64,000 nucleotides of DNA from Coturnix japonica (Eukaryota; Chordata; Aves; Galliformes; Phasianidae): contig NC_029519.1 in the NCBI RefSeq assembly GCF_001577835.2, positions 27,378,045 to 27,442,044 on the forward strand, written 5' to 3'. The first letter of the stretch is position 1, and each line of letters starts with the position of its first letter. This document shows, in pieces, positions 38,701 through 50,620 of the stretch. Made by a program: the position numbers and the translations under genes. The notes below the pieces were generated by a model, which was not told the origin of the DNA, searched no databases, and worked only from the letters and a program-made list of their open reading frames with translations.

Positions 38701-41700
38701 ACAAAAAAGTGTTGCAGTGCTGTGGTATTGAATATGCTGTTGGCATTGTTTGATATTTTGCCTGAAAGAAAGCCAGTACAATTGGGTGTATGATACAGTA
38801 GTAGCACAGACAAAACAAGAAGTATGATCAAGCAATGAGTGGATAAGTGCTTACATCGTATGTTCATCTTCTGATATTCATGCAAGCAAGATCATTTGAA
38901 GCAGGTGCTCCGAGCAGCTGGTGTGGCTGTCCGCTCTTCACCTTTCTAGGATATAGGTTTGAATAGTACTGTACTGCTGTGGTTTAACACAACAGGTGGC
39001 TAAGCACTGTGGGGTGGTTCAGTCACTCCCCTCCCCCTTCCCAGTGGGATGAGTGAGAAAATTTAAAACAAACAAACAAAAAAACTGCAATGAAGTAGAA
39101 CTCATGGGTTGAGATAAAATTACTTACAAGACAGAGGAAAAGAAAATATGCATGACTATGTAGATAGGTAGTCAAGAGTATGAATGCATATAAAACAAGT
39201 GATACACAAGCAATTGCTCACCACTCGCTACTTAGCTCCCCAAGGAGCAGAAGAGGGCTAGATGAACTCCTACCCCTTCAAAACTCTCCTTCTGCTTAAG
39301 GTTGTATGGTATGGAATATCTTTTTGGCCAGTTTAAGTCAGCTGTCTTGATTCTGTCCCCTCCCAGATCCTTCGCCCCCACACAAGCCCTTCACTGAGAA
39401 ACTGGAATGGCCTTGACTCTGTACAACACTGCTCAGCAACAACTATAAACATTGGTGTGTTATGAACATTGTTTTCCTTCTAATCAAAACAGCATCATAC
39501 CCTGCACTCTGAAGAAAACAATTCTGTCCCAGCTGAAACTAAGACACTGACCACAGGAAAAAAAAAATTCTATTTTTTCATCTTGAAATACCTGGAGGCT
39601 GGCTTTCATGCCTCCTAAATTTTGACAAAACAGTCCTTTTCCTTCAATCAGCGTCTGGTCTATGGTAGATGTAGTCTCTGTTTTCAAGTCAGGCATACAT
39701 TAACCTTCTTTTTGACTCCTCTCACTTCCGAAGTAGCCTGCAGGGTCAGGGCACAGCCTGTTGAGATTGTTGGGGAGGGTCTGCTTTCAGATCCTCCTGT
39801 AGGTATGTATCCAGTAGCTCTGTGATTGGAACCTTGGACTGTCCTGCCTCTCTGTTCCTGGAGAGTTTTATTGCCCTTCTCAGGTGCTAGCAGACAAGTC
39901 TCAGCTCCTCTGCTTTGTGACCTGAGATCATCAAAGGCGTCAAGGTTGGAGGCTGCCTGGGCTCCAGCATCATGCCCTGGTTGTAGTTTTGTGATTCAAG
40001 CGATGTGGGCCTGGCAAAGAGCAGGACCAGGAATGCTCAAACTTTAGAAAGAGCAGACTTCAAGCTACTCAATGGAAGCTGGCCCAAGATCCCCGGCGCG
40101 CTGCGCTCAAAGATAAGACTGTTGAGAGAGCTGGCTTACTGTTCAAGGACTGCCCTCCTGGCAGCACATAGAGGTCTCCATTCCCCTGATTAAGAAAGTG
40201 GCCAGGAGAGGTAGAAAAACCGGCATGGCTTCAGCAGGACCTGCTAGACAGAGACTAACGGGTGAAGAAAGGAGTGTACAAGCTCTGGAAACAAGGCTGT
40301 GTCACCACGGGAAGAATACAGGGATGCCGTCCGAACTGCGATGTGGGATCAGGAAAGCCCAGCGCAGGCAAAACCTGAACTTGCGAGGGATGTGTGAAAA
40401 ACAACAAAAACCTTCTACCAGGTACATTGGCCAGAAGTAGACAGGCCAAAATGGGCGTGCCTACTCTGGTAAATTTAAAAAGGCAAATGGCTTCAACAGA
40501 TGAAGAGAACGCGAGGTGCTGAATGAGTTCTTCACTCGGTCTTCACTGGTGGCCAGGATTCAGTCTTTTTCACGTCCTAAGTCTTGCACCCCAATACTCC
40601 ATGTGGGGAACCAAGAGGTAAATCCCTCCCACTGTAAGGGTAGTAGCAAGTCCGAGAGTGCCTCCTTAGACTGAATTAGTATAAGTCTATGGGCGCAGAT
40701 GCGTGCATCCCAGGCTGAAGGAGCGGCTGAGGTGGTTGCTATCCGCTCTCCATCATAATTTGAGAGTCGTTGCTGTCCAGTGAGTCCCGGATGATACTTG
40801 GAGGAAGGGTCACGTCACTCACCATTTACAAAGAAGGGGAGCAGCGGACGACCGATGGTAACTAGCAGCCGGTGATCTCACCTCTGTGCCGTGGAAGATT
40901 ACATGGAACAGATCCTCCTGGACAACATGCATTGAGCATACAAGAACAAGCATTGATCCGAGACAGCCGACGGCAATGCCTCACCAGTGGATACCATGCT
41001 GATAACTGTCTTGTTGGCTTCTTCTAATAGATGGAGTTGACGGCGTGGATGTAGAGGAATAGTGGAAAGGCGACCGATGTCATTCTACCTGGCACTTAGC
41101 AAGGCCGTCTTCGACATGGTCCTACACTCACTATCCTCATACATCCAAATTGGAGGGAAGCGAAGGAGAGTTTGAATGGGATGGAACAACTAGATGAGAA
41201 TAGTCAATATGGTTGAAAGCCCGCAGACAGAGGGTGTGGTCAATGGCTCTATGTCCAGGTGGAGCCGGTAGACGCGCGTCCCTAAGGGTCTGTCTTTGGA
41301 CCGGTGCTCTTTACATCTTTTCTATTAATGACATCCGATAGGGAATGGAGTCGCACCCTCAGCAGTTTGCCTGATGATCACCAGCCCCACGGGCTTAGAT
41401 GCAGTCTGCTGCAGTCGAGTACGCGGTGAGGGAACAGATGCATTCAGAGGGACCTTGACAGGCTGGAAAGCTGGCTCAGGTGAACCTAATGAGGTTCAAC
41501 ACGGCAATAGGTGCAAGGTTTGCAGCTTGCGGCGCGGAAGAACCCCAGCACCTGTACAGGCTGGGAGGAGTTGTCCTTGAGAGCAGCTCGGCTGAAAAGA
41601 CCTAGGGGTCCTGATAGATGAGAAACTTAACATGAGCCAGCAGTGCGCTCTGGCCCCGGAAAGCAAATGGATCCTGGCTCCATCAGGAGAGGGTGGTCAG

Positions 41701-44700
41701 CAGGGATAAGGGAGGTGATCGTCCCTCTCTACTCTGCTCTTGTGAGGCCCATCTGGAGTATCTGTGTCCAGGTGTGGAGCCCTCAGTATAAAAAAAGATA
41801 TGCGATTTTGGAAAGGGTCAGAGGAGGCCACCCGAAGATGATCAGAGGGGCTGGAGCACCTCCCTAATGAGGACAGGCTGAGGGAGTTTGGGTTTGTTCA
41901 GCTTGGAGAAGAGAAGGTTGCGGGTGACCTCATTCAGCTTTCAGTACCTGAAGGGAACTTACTCCCAGGAGGGGAGTAAATACTTCGAAAGGGCTGATAA
42001 TAGCAGGACACGGGGAAATGTTTTAAGTTGAAGGAGGGAAGATTTAGGTTGGATGTTAGGGGAAAGTTCTTTACTAGAACGAGTGTTAGTCCTGGAACAG
42101 GCTGCCCAGTGAGGTTTGTGGATGCCCGTCCTTGGAGTGTTCAAGCAGGTTGGACGGGGCCCTGAGGCAAACCGTGATCTAGTAAAGGTGTATGTTTGGT
42201 GGCCCTGCTAGGCAGGGGGGTTGGAACTACATGATCCTTGAGGTCCCTTCCAACCCGGGTAATTCTGTGATTCTGTGATTCTGTGACCTGAAGCCTGCAT
42301 GAGGTCTGGCATGAGCTTGATTGTCCATTAGTAGGAACAACTGTGCTTATTGTCAAGAACAATCCCATGAGAAATGTCACCATGGGCAAATGGATGGGAT
42401 TTCATGTCTGGTGTGCAAACAGGCTCCTGTCTCTCTAGAGCTGTCTTTCCTGGTGTCCCAGGTTGCTTAATGGAGTTGAAAAGGGTGAGATTTTTCTCTC
42501 TAGCAGTTTCAGAGCACTTAGCAGCTGTCTCTGGCTTGTGCTCAAACATGGGAAGTTTCACACCCTACTGGGAGAACTCTCAAAGTCTTTTGAACAGACA
42601 GGAGGGATCTTCCCTTTGTTCACTGGGCTGTCCTGTTTGTTACTGCCTGGGAGGAAAGGGGAAAGAAGGCTGTCAACAGGCTTCATGGTTATTACTTCCT
42701 TGAGATGGTCCAAGTTTTCAAATTTCACTTTGTTAATGGTGTTTATATGCATTACTGGCATTACAGGTGTTCTTTCCTTTTGTATTGACAGAAGTCTTCA
42801 GGAAGTCTCCTTCCATGACTGGAACTTTGTTAAGAAGAGTTGAGGTACTTAGCAGTCTAAGTGCAGGATGAGTGGTTTGAGCTTGTCACGACACTGCAGC
42901 TTGTTGGCCTGCCCTCTGCAAGAGTGCAGCAAGAAGCAAGGTACGTGCACTTCTGTGAGTACAACTGAAGTGGAAGTTCTCTGGCTTCCAATGTTTGCAC
43001 AGTAAATTCAATGTCAACATGAACAGACAGCAGATCTCAGAGGAGTTGGAGGAAAATAGCCTTTCTTTTTGAGGTTTCTGGAGTGAAATGCAGGGCTGAG
43101 GGATTTCTTTGAATTTTTGTCCTGTCATGAATTGGCAGGTGGCGTGGGCGGAGGTCATCCCTGGTTGTCTGGCAGTGTCAACAATGTGCTTTGAACCATG
43201 TAAGATTTTGGAAGCTAGGGAATGTACCTCCTGAAGTCTTAAGAGTCCCATCCTTTCTTTGGCTGCCAATGACATGTTTTGTTGATCTGCTTTATTTTTA
43301 TTTGGTTTTTAAAAGACAAGTTAGGTGTCTCAGTACCTGTTAGTGTATCCCAGGAAGCTAAAAAAAACAATGCCCTAAGGAAAAATAAATTCTGAATTAT
43401 ATCAAAGAATGCCCTACCCATTTTCTTTTCCTTCCCCAGATGTGGAGTATTCTTGAAGTATCCAAATAAGAGTCTGGATCTTGAGACATTCTTGATTAGG
43501 TGACAGAAAGCCAATGAGGGGTCTAGTATGACTTCTGCTGTCAATAGCAAGTGTATGAGTTGAGAAATTGGCTGTTGCAGTGACAAAATCAAAAAATCTG
43601 TTGTAAAAGAAATTGTTAAGGAAAGCTCAGGAAAACCACTCTGTAAAAAGAATCTGGGGAGCTGAATTCAAAGGCAGTCAGACAGAACGTGGCTGGTAGC
43701 ACTCCTCAGGAACCACAAATTCTACTCCATGTGAAATTCCTGTATCTTTCAATACCTGCCTACCATAAAGCATCACTCTGGAAGAAACTTCTGAGTCATC
43801 CTGATTTCTGGATTGTTTTCTTCTTTCTTCTGAAGTTTTAGACAGTAGCATTTACCTTGAGAGCAGGATATTGGCAGGAATTGAGGAACAGATGGGTCAA
43901 TCTAGCAGTGTAAACTGTTTTGCCACATGTGAACACTAGTTGTGAGCAGAGTGAACTTGTCATGCGAGAGCTGAGGTCCAGTGGAGAATGCAGCGATGAT
44001 CGCAGGTGAGAAATGACCTCTGTTTGTGGTGAGAGTAAACAGAATGGGCCTGTCTAGCTTGAGTGTCTAGAGAATGAGCCCAGTTAGAGCAGGACAGTCC
44101 TGCCTCTGTATCATGAGTACTTGGGCAACTGCATTAGAAAGATCTCAAATACGAATTATGATAGCAGCACCAAAGTAAACTTAGTAAACTAAATACAGCT
44201 TAGAAGAAAATATGACCAGATTGTTTTTTTCCCTTTTCAGTTCTTCATAATGCAAGTTGAGCCAGCCTAGGATTGCCCTGGAGATGGATCTTCCCAGCAC
44301 ACATGCTGCAGTCATTGCAGTGTTCATGTGGAGCAGTCAGAGCTCAGCAACAAGTGCTGAGATATTCCATGCAGGACCTAATACTGGGCTTCCTGAAATG
44401 AAGCAGAACTGTTATAACTGCTGCATGAAGGTACTTTTAACAGTAGGTACACACATGTAGAAGTGTCTAACAGCCTTTTGTAATGTACAGAGCACTGTTT
44501 TCTGGTTAAAATTGGATGTGGGTTAGGTTTTATTATGAAACTATTAGCTTTAATAGACTAGTCACAGGGAGTCTCAATGTGTCTGAATTTTGGGAAGTGA
44601 TTGCATGTACCCTTAATTATGTTTTCCTGGTCTGAATAGCTGGAGGACTGTTCTTCCTGACTCTGTCTTGATCTTAGTAAAATCAGTCACTTTGAATGAA

Positions 44701-47700
44701 ACTTGACTGGTAAAAATACAGTCTTGGCATAGAATCATCGTATAATTGGATCTTCTTTATTTTTAATTGAAATGTCAGCTTAAAAGATTTAGTGCTTATT
44801 TTTAAATTGCATTAACGTTATATTCAGATCTTTTCATAAAGTTCTAGGTGTGCGGTCGCATTAAAAATAGGCAGCTAGATATAAAAACATGAGGCCTTAA
44901 TACTGGCTTACTAAATATTCAGAGTGCAAACAGACACCGCAGATGACATATGCGAATAGAGATATTCTGGTGTATTATGAAGTGTCACAGGCATGAGTGA
45001 CACATATCAGGCTATGCATATTATTTCTGAATCACACCGATGGAGTGTGCACTCCTGACCTTATTTATTTTTCCTTATATTCCCATGCCATTTACAATTA
45101 TTTCCTTCAATTTTAGGGGAAAAAAGATAGCATAATTTAATTGCTAAAATGACCACTGTGTTAGCTGCAATGGAATGCAATTGTATGCTGTGCCAGAAAA
45201 TCTAGATGTCAGGAAAATGTTAATCCCTACAATACAAGAAATGCAAATCATGTATAATTTACTATAATTTATTTTGCTGGTTCTAGCAAAAAAAATCTGT
45301 ATTAATCTATGCACTCAGTTTTAGAGGAGTTATTCCTATGGGGAAGCCAAGCAACTTTCTGCTTTCTCCTCAAGCAGAGGTTGAGGTTGCTCAACAAACT
45401 CTGTGCTCCGCACTACACAGTGTGAGATGCACTGGGGTGGGGGTGCCTGAATCTGGTGCCTGCCCTTAGGGTCTGGCTTTGTAACAAGTTAGCTGGACAC
45501 TGCATTGGTAACATTGCTGTCACAAATGTAGCAGGTTGCCTTTTCTGAACTGGGGCTAGACAAGAGTGGCGTGGTTATTTGTGGCAATATGCTTAAGGAG
45601 GCAGTGAGAGCAAGACAGGGAAAACGTGCTCATTTGTGCAATTATACATAAATGGGTTCTAAAGTTCTACTCAAATATGCTCAAGCATACTAGTTATATC
45701 TGGCTTCCCACTAAATCTGTTAAAAAATATAGTCCACAATCTAAAGTGTGAAAATTCCAGCCTTAAATAACAGATGAGGGAAGAAGCAAGATAGTGTTCT
45801 ATTTATTTGTTTGTTTGTTTTTGACCAGCCAGAAAGTGAGCCTTAGTTTTGGTCACGTTAGTCTGTGCTGAGCGTTGGCATGAAGTTCTAGCAGTTCAGT
45901 GATAGCATTTTTCTATTCTTTATTTAAACAGGCACCTTCCCAGAAGAGAAACAGTCCAAAGTCTGCAGTTTCCAATGAAATGCTGTCTGAGAATGGCTGG
46001 AAAAGAAGGTACGTGATAGAAATTAGAGGCTTAAAGAGTAACATAGAGTAGAAATGCATGCAAACAACAAAGGATACTATTGGAAATCAAATAGTCTTTT
46101 GGAGTAACTGTATACTAAATTGGAAAAGTTTTTTTTCCCCCTGAGTCATGCCCTGTGTTTTAGTTTAAGGGAGAGTGAAATGGATCAATAGGGAACTTTT
46201 TATTAAAAAAGCTAGCAGGAAAAGCTCCCCTGTATATTCTTAAAGTAGGGAAATAGGCAGTAGAGCCTTCTCTTGGTTACAGAAGGGTGCAAAGAAATAG
46301 CAGTTGGTGCTACTTTGCTACTGCTCTGTGCCTGCTCTGAATATCTGCACATTTTTCTTTCTGTTTTTTAAGTTGTACTTAAGAAAGTTATACAGTGAGT
46401 ATAGCTACAGTTGAGTTGTTCAGGGACAGCTGCTGTTCACATATGGAAGCACAACAGCCCCATTTCTGTCATGTTGCCTGGCATCTAGCAACTGCCTGGC
46501 TTCCTGGTATACATAACATTATTTTCCCAAGAGCTATACAACAGGCCCACAAGCCAAATAAAATTCTGGTCTTGGTTTCAGATGTAGCTTGCTAATTCAG
46601 CCTGGTTTTGCCAAAACATGCTTGGCTTCTAAGCAGTCCTGACCAAATGGATGCTGGAAGCACTGTACTCTTGCAGATGGATGCTCCTGCTGAAATGGGC
46701 AGCAGGCTGTTCCCTGCCACCCCCCATCAGATGTTTTAGGTCCAGCTGGTGAACGAAGACAAGATTTTTAACAGTGACTACTGGACTTGGTTACTTTAGT
46801 TGCCCAGAAAATGCCCCCTTTACCTTTCAGATTTTCACTTCAATTTACCCCCATACCCTTTATAGAGGCTCAGCTGCTGGGCACTCAGACAGCAGCCTCC
46901 TCCTGCCCAAGATTAGCTGTCATTTGTGAGATTTTCAGATGTGTCTATGGTAGTTTATACATTTCAGTGCAAGAGACCACACACCTTCCCCTTTTAGGAT
47001 ATGTGAGTGCCTCTGTGATGAGAAGATGACACACCACTTACTGCCGTTCCACAGACAATGCGGTGGTTGGCAGACCTCTGGTTAGGAGTGATTGCTCCAG
47101 TGTTTTATTAGCTCTCAGAAAATATATAGCAGAGAAGAGGCAGTGCAGGCTCCCGCACAGTCTGCCTGCGCTCTGACCCCTCGGACAAGAGGCTGCATTG
47201 CTTTTACAGCCAGTACTTAACCTTTCTGCTGAGACTTGTCAACAAGGACACCAATTAGCAGCAGATATGATGGCAGATGATATAATGCAGATGTCTGTTC
47301 GCTATGGACGCAACTGATACATTTTAACACAACATATATTTTAAAACGTAGCTCTGCATTAATGACACAATCTCTCACAAAAAATCAGTGTCTACATTTG
47401 TGTTAAAGAATATCTTTTTTTGAAGTTTTTCAAAGTCTTTGTCTTAAGCTCTACTCTGCTGGACTTGTGCTGACTGTGGTAAGTGCAGGATTATAAGAAC
47501 TAATTCCTCTAGAAAAAAATCCACTTCTGTTATTTTGCCCAGAGAGTTTGTGGATGCCCTGTCCTTGGAGGTGTTCAAGGCCAAGTTGGATGAAGCTCCG
47601 GGCAGCCTGGTCTGAAGTTATAAGAGGTTGGTGGCCCTGCATGTGGCAGGGTGTTGGAGCTTGAGGATCCCTGAGGTCCCTTGCAACTTGAGCCATTCTA

Positions 47701-48720
47701 TGTTTTTCTTTTAATTTTACTTGGGTGATATATTCAAAATACACAGAACTGCATATTGAAAGCACTTCATTGCCATCTGAAGTGGGTCCAGATGGAAACT
47801 GAGCTGTTTTCCATATACATATAAATGTATATTGTATATTATTGGTATATCAGGAAAAAAAAGTCAAACAACAAAACAGTTCAGGGAAACCTGATTTAAC
47901 TGATTAAAATGGTACAGGTCTACAATCACATTATAGCCACCTCCTCTAAAGGACAATGGCTTTGTCATGTAAGTAAGTATGTGACATTGCCTCTTTGGGT
48001 ACAGATAGAGTTCCTTGGTCAGAAATACGCTGTGCTGGGAGGAGGCTGTGCTTTTGAGGGGACAGTTAATAGTTGGGTTAAGGTTTGGCCTGATCATTTT
48101 TAGAAAAGTTTTCAGTAAGTTTCAATGGCTGGAGCTTCTTCTAAAGGACTTTATTGCCAGCTGGCTCAGTAAATAGGCAGAACAATTCAATCCTCTGCTC
48201 TGTCCATTCCAAGAGAAATTGTTTTCTTTGGATGAGAAAATATCAAATTCTGCAGCAGTGTATGGCTAGAACGTGTAGAGACACAGGGATGTGCTCACTT
48301 CCTGAGGCAGCCATGGCCCCTCTTCTCTGCCATTCAAGTTTCCCTTTGACTCGCTCTACACGTTTTTTGCTTGTTGTGGCTGAACATTTGAACCAACATT
48401 TTAAACCATTTTCTTATCACTGAACAGTCAATCGTTTACAACAGAATTTGCAATTACTGTTTTAAAACCATCAAGGTATAATCAGGGCTTTGTAGATTAA
48501 TCTCTGAGTGATCCTTCAAAATCAAACCAGAGAATTTGCATGATTGATAAATAATTGTTAGGATAAGTACGTGTAATACAAACAAAAAAACCCAAACAAA
48601 CAAAAAACCCCACCCTAGACCAACCTGAAGTATCACTTTTACGTTTCCTTTTTCAGTCCAGTAGGAGGAAGACCATCATCTCTTCTTGAACATGACTTAT
48701 CATCCTCTCATCAAAGCTAG
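26731..48720 (+). CDS. Unrecognised small spliced gene between MMAA and ZNF827
   Basis: Six + strand exons link from ATG to stop with matching phases. Exon 26731-26890: acceptor after a long T-rich tract, ATG at 26863, donor G|GTAAGT. Then 27311-27362 (AG|GTAAGG), 28023-28071 (CAG|GTCAGT), 29737-29793 (GAT|GTATAA, weak), 45932-46008 (AG|GTACGT) and 48657-48720 (acceptor TTTCCTTTTTCAG, stop TAG). The 108-residue product is hydrophilic and charged, with no signal or membrane span: MIDSSSILNVDREMLHADKD, then WKNKGEISDLPRPLKQKPKP, basic QKRNSPK, and the end GGRPSSLLEHDLSSSHQS. Reading past the weak fourth donor gives a 63-residue form ending AEDV. It occupies the place of C4orf51 in human, but the peptide does not resemble C4orf51 as I remember it, so no symbol is given. 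Extra exons in the 16 kb intron are possible. The last exon runs towards ZNF827, tail to tail. Confidence 0.55.
29155..29343 (+). mobile_element. CR1 LINE 3' fragment, older subfamily
   Basis: It contains attggagtgggctgcccagg, gttagactggatgatcttgg and a 3' end in gattctatga. It lies in the intron between exons 3 and 4 of the unrecognised + strand gene. Confidence 0.85.
29800..33955 (+). other. Intron/spacer without recognisable content
   Basis: AT-rich sequence with a T24 run at 32110-32133. No coding exon or known repeat is recognised. AATAAA near 30578 could end the short isoform of the unrecognised + strand gene. Confidence 0.4.
32110..32133. repeat. T24 homopolymer
   Basis: Twenty-four consecutive T on the + strand. 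No AATAAA complement or paired duplication is seen next to it, so it is a simple repeat, not a clear retroposon tail. Confidence 0.95.
33958..34684 (+). mobile_element. CR1 LINE fragment (end of ORF2 plus 3'UTR)
   Basis: The translation contains EGCAAICRDLGRLESWVDRN and FKGKWCRVLHLWRN, the region after the CR1 reverse-transcriptase core (family form RDLDRLESWAERNLMRF...CRVLHLGRNN). It then passes through the usual 3' region to a 3' end near cttacagttccttgac. It has several frame breaks and is 5'-truncated. Confidence 0.9.
34940..35025 (+). mobile_element. CR1 LINE short 3' tail
   Basis: The text agttagactcgatccttgtg, ggtcccttccaacttggaat and attctgtgattc is a CR1 3' terminus of less than 90 bases, 260 bases downstream of the previous CR1 copy. 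Confidence 0.8.
35030..38970. other. Intron/spacer without recognisable content
   Basis: No coding exon, RNA gene or known repeat is recognised. A short TA run occurs near 36281-36292 and a CAA run near 38668-38682. Confidence 0.4.
38978..39546. mobile_element. Fossil solo LTR of an avian endogenous retrovirus
   Basis: About 570 bases running from tgtggtttaacac to cagctgaaactaagaca, with TG...CA ends. Characteristic blocks are caagcaattgctcaccactc, tatggtatggaatatctttt and ggccagtttaagtcagctgt. I recognise these as an LTR family widespread in bird genomes (ERVL/ERVK-like; exact subfamily and direction not certain). There are no internal retroviral genes beside it, so it is a solo remnant. 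The degree of decay and blurred flanking duplications suggest considerable age. Confidence 0.75.
40010..42285 (+). mobile_element. CR1 LINE, 2.3 kb, 5'-truncated with most of the RT region
   Basis: This is the longest CR1 copy in the window. From about 40010 it covers the linker before the reverse transcriptase (caggaaagcccagcgcaggc). It then covers the RT core, with a GSVFGPVLF-like segment near 41288-41314 and the SALVRPIWSICVQVWSPQY segment near 41730-41790, and continues into the full 3'UTR. It ends in three ATTCTGTG units at 42262-42285. Many stops and frame changes make it inactive. It is more GC-rich than the surrounding sequence. It lies in the large intron of the unrecognised + strand gene, in sense orientation. 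Confidence 0.93.
42290..45930. other. Intron/spacer without recognisable content
   Basis: Several open frames of 65-130 codons occur on both strands (for example 42463-42843 + and 42886-43275 -). None has splice borders, a conserved motif or biased composition. A good acceptor at 44241 is followed by early stops in all frames. Confidence 0.4.
47526..47706 (+). mobile_element. CR1 LINE 3' fragment
   Basis: It contains gttcaaggccaagttggatg, ggtggccctgcatgtggcag and a 3' end in gccattctatg. It lies in the last intron of the unrecognised + strand gene. Confidence 0.9.
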
Positions 48721-49234
48721 AGAAGCCTTCTCATCACGTAACAGCAAAAGGAGGAAGAGTGGATTCAACACATGAGCTGCTACCTGCACTGCATATTCTA
48801 CAATGTACTGATAAGAAGCCTGAAAATTAGTACTACGAGCCAGTAGGAAAACAAGAATTTTTCAGTTCATTAGACCTTCATACAGCCCCATCTGAGGGCA
48901 AAAGACAATCCAAATATGTTTAATGCTAACATTACTTTATCTGAGGATAGTTTTTATTATATTATATGCATGATATTTATTATATGCAAACTTTATTGTT
49001 TTTTTCCCCCCTTGCTTAGTATTTACAAATGCATTCTTTCAAGATGTAAGGTATTCCTGCATGTTCAGTGGGACCTTTGCTTAACTAGAGCTTTCCTTTA
49101 GCATTTGTACTGCTGATGATATCTCCCTTCTTTTCCGTGCATCTTGTCTTGTAGGAGCATACTCTCCCTCCCCCACATCGACCCTAAAATCTGTTCAAGG
49201 TGAAGTTAGAGGAAGAAATAGCAAAAAGAAGCAA

Positions 49235-50589
49235 GGGATATAGCCAACCTTTTTAATTAGAGTATATTGTACTTCCAAACTGGATACACTATAAATTGGC
49301 AATGCAACATAAGATGCAAAGGAATATACCAGTTACTGTCAAAATGACCCTGTACAGCCTTATAATGCAAAAAGCTTTATACAATACAAACTTTTAATAA
49401 TGTACACAGACCTCAACAGAATGATATGTGAACATAATACACCAAGTAAAAAAAATACAGAAGAAAGAAGAAAGTGCTGAGAACTTTAACTGAAGTACTG
49501 AATGGAAAAACACACTAGCCTTCATTAAAGAATGCATAGGGATCAACTACTCTGAAATTAGCTTTATGGTGGGGGGAATTTTTCAGAACTGTTGGTCTTT
49601 ATTAGGTAGGGGATATCTCTGGAGAACATTCCTTTCTTTAGTCTTGAACTTCAAACCAATTATGTTAATAGGCATGAGCTCTGATAAATACTGTATTATT
49701 TTTCTTAAAAAAATAAAAACCTCCTAACACACTTTTCCTTATGAAGAAAACTTCTATGACATACCAGAAAGAATGAATGTATCCTTTCCAAAGTGCTAAA
49801 TAAACTTCCCAGGTGTATTAGACATGATTATGCCAGGTACAGATACAATGGAACATTGTTGAACACGTGGCATTCGTGTGCTGACAGCTCATTCTTGGAA
49901 CTTGCAGCCCTATTTATATTGCAGTTTGGTTTACAGAAAGCATCCTAGTAATATTCGTACTTCCTCCCAGACAGCTGCACTTTTCCTGTTGGTTTGAAGG
50001 AAAAAAAAGAAGCTTTTTGCTTTGGAAGTGTTTGCTTTACTATGGTGGGGTCAGAGAGCTACGCATCGAGTCTATTTTATAGAACTGGTATAGTTTCTGG
50101 GTGCAGATTGCATATTTCACGCTGTTGAGATACTCAGTTGTTTATGCTTTGTGTATTTACTAACACACCACTTTCTATTTTGTCTGTACTCCCAGGGGGG
50201 TTACCAGGAGTTCTGATGGCAAAGAGGGCCCTGAGTTGTGTTGTTACTAAAATTTTTATACTTCCTTTGGAACAGATGGCTTTTCTCTACTGCACAGACA
50301 GGCAGAACTGCCATATGCTCAGTAGAACCTAAATTTTCTGCTGGAATGTAAACAAAATGGTGGGACTTCTCTGCCCTTTAATTAATTATTCCAAATACTA
50401 ACCTGCTCCTATTTTGGATGTTTCCCCTTTGTAAATAGCTTTGAGGATGTTAAACAGGAGTGCACAAACGAGGTTGTCCTCCCTGAATAGGAAGACTTTG
50501 GTCATGCCTGTGGAGACTGTTTGGCCATCTCAGTGCAAAACAAATGTAGGAATCTTCCACATAAATAAAGCAATGCAGGTTCTGCATCT

Positions 50590-50620
<31 letters not shown>

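Noticed and set aside
44241-44460. Possible exon after TTTTTTCCCTTTTCAG with donor AAG|GTACTT
   Set aside because: All three frames from the acceptor meet a stop within about ten codons, so it cannot be an internal coding exon.
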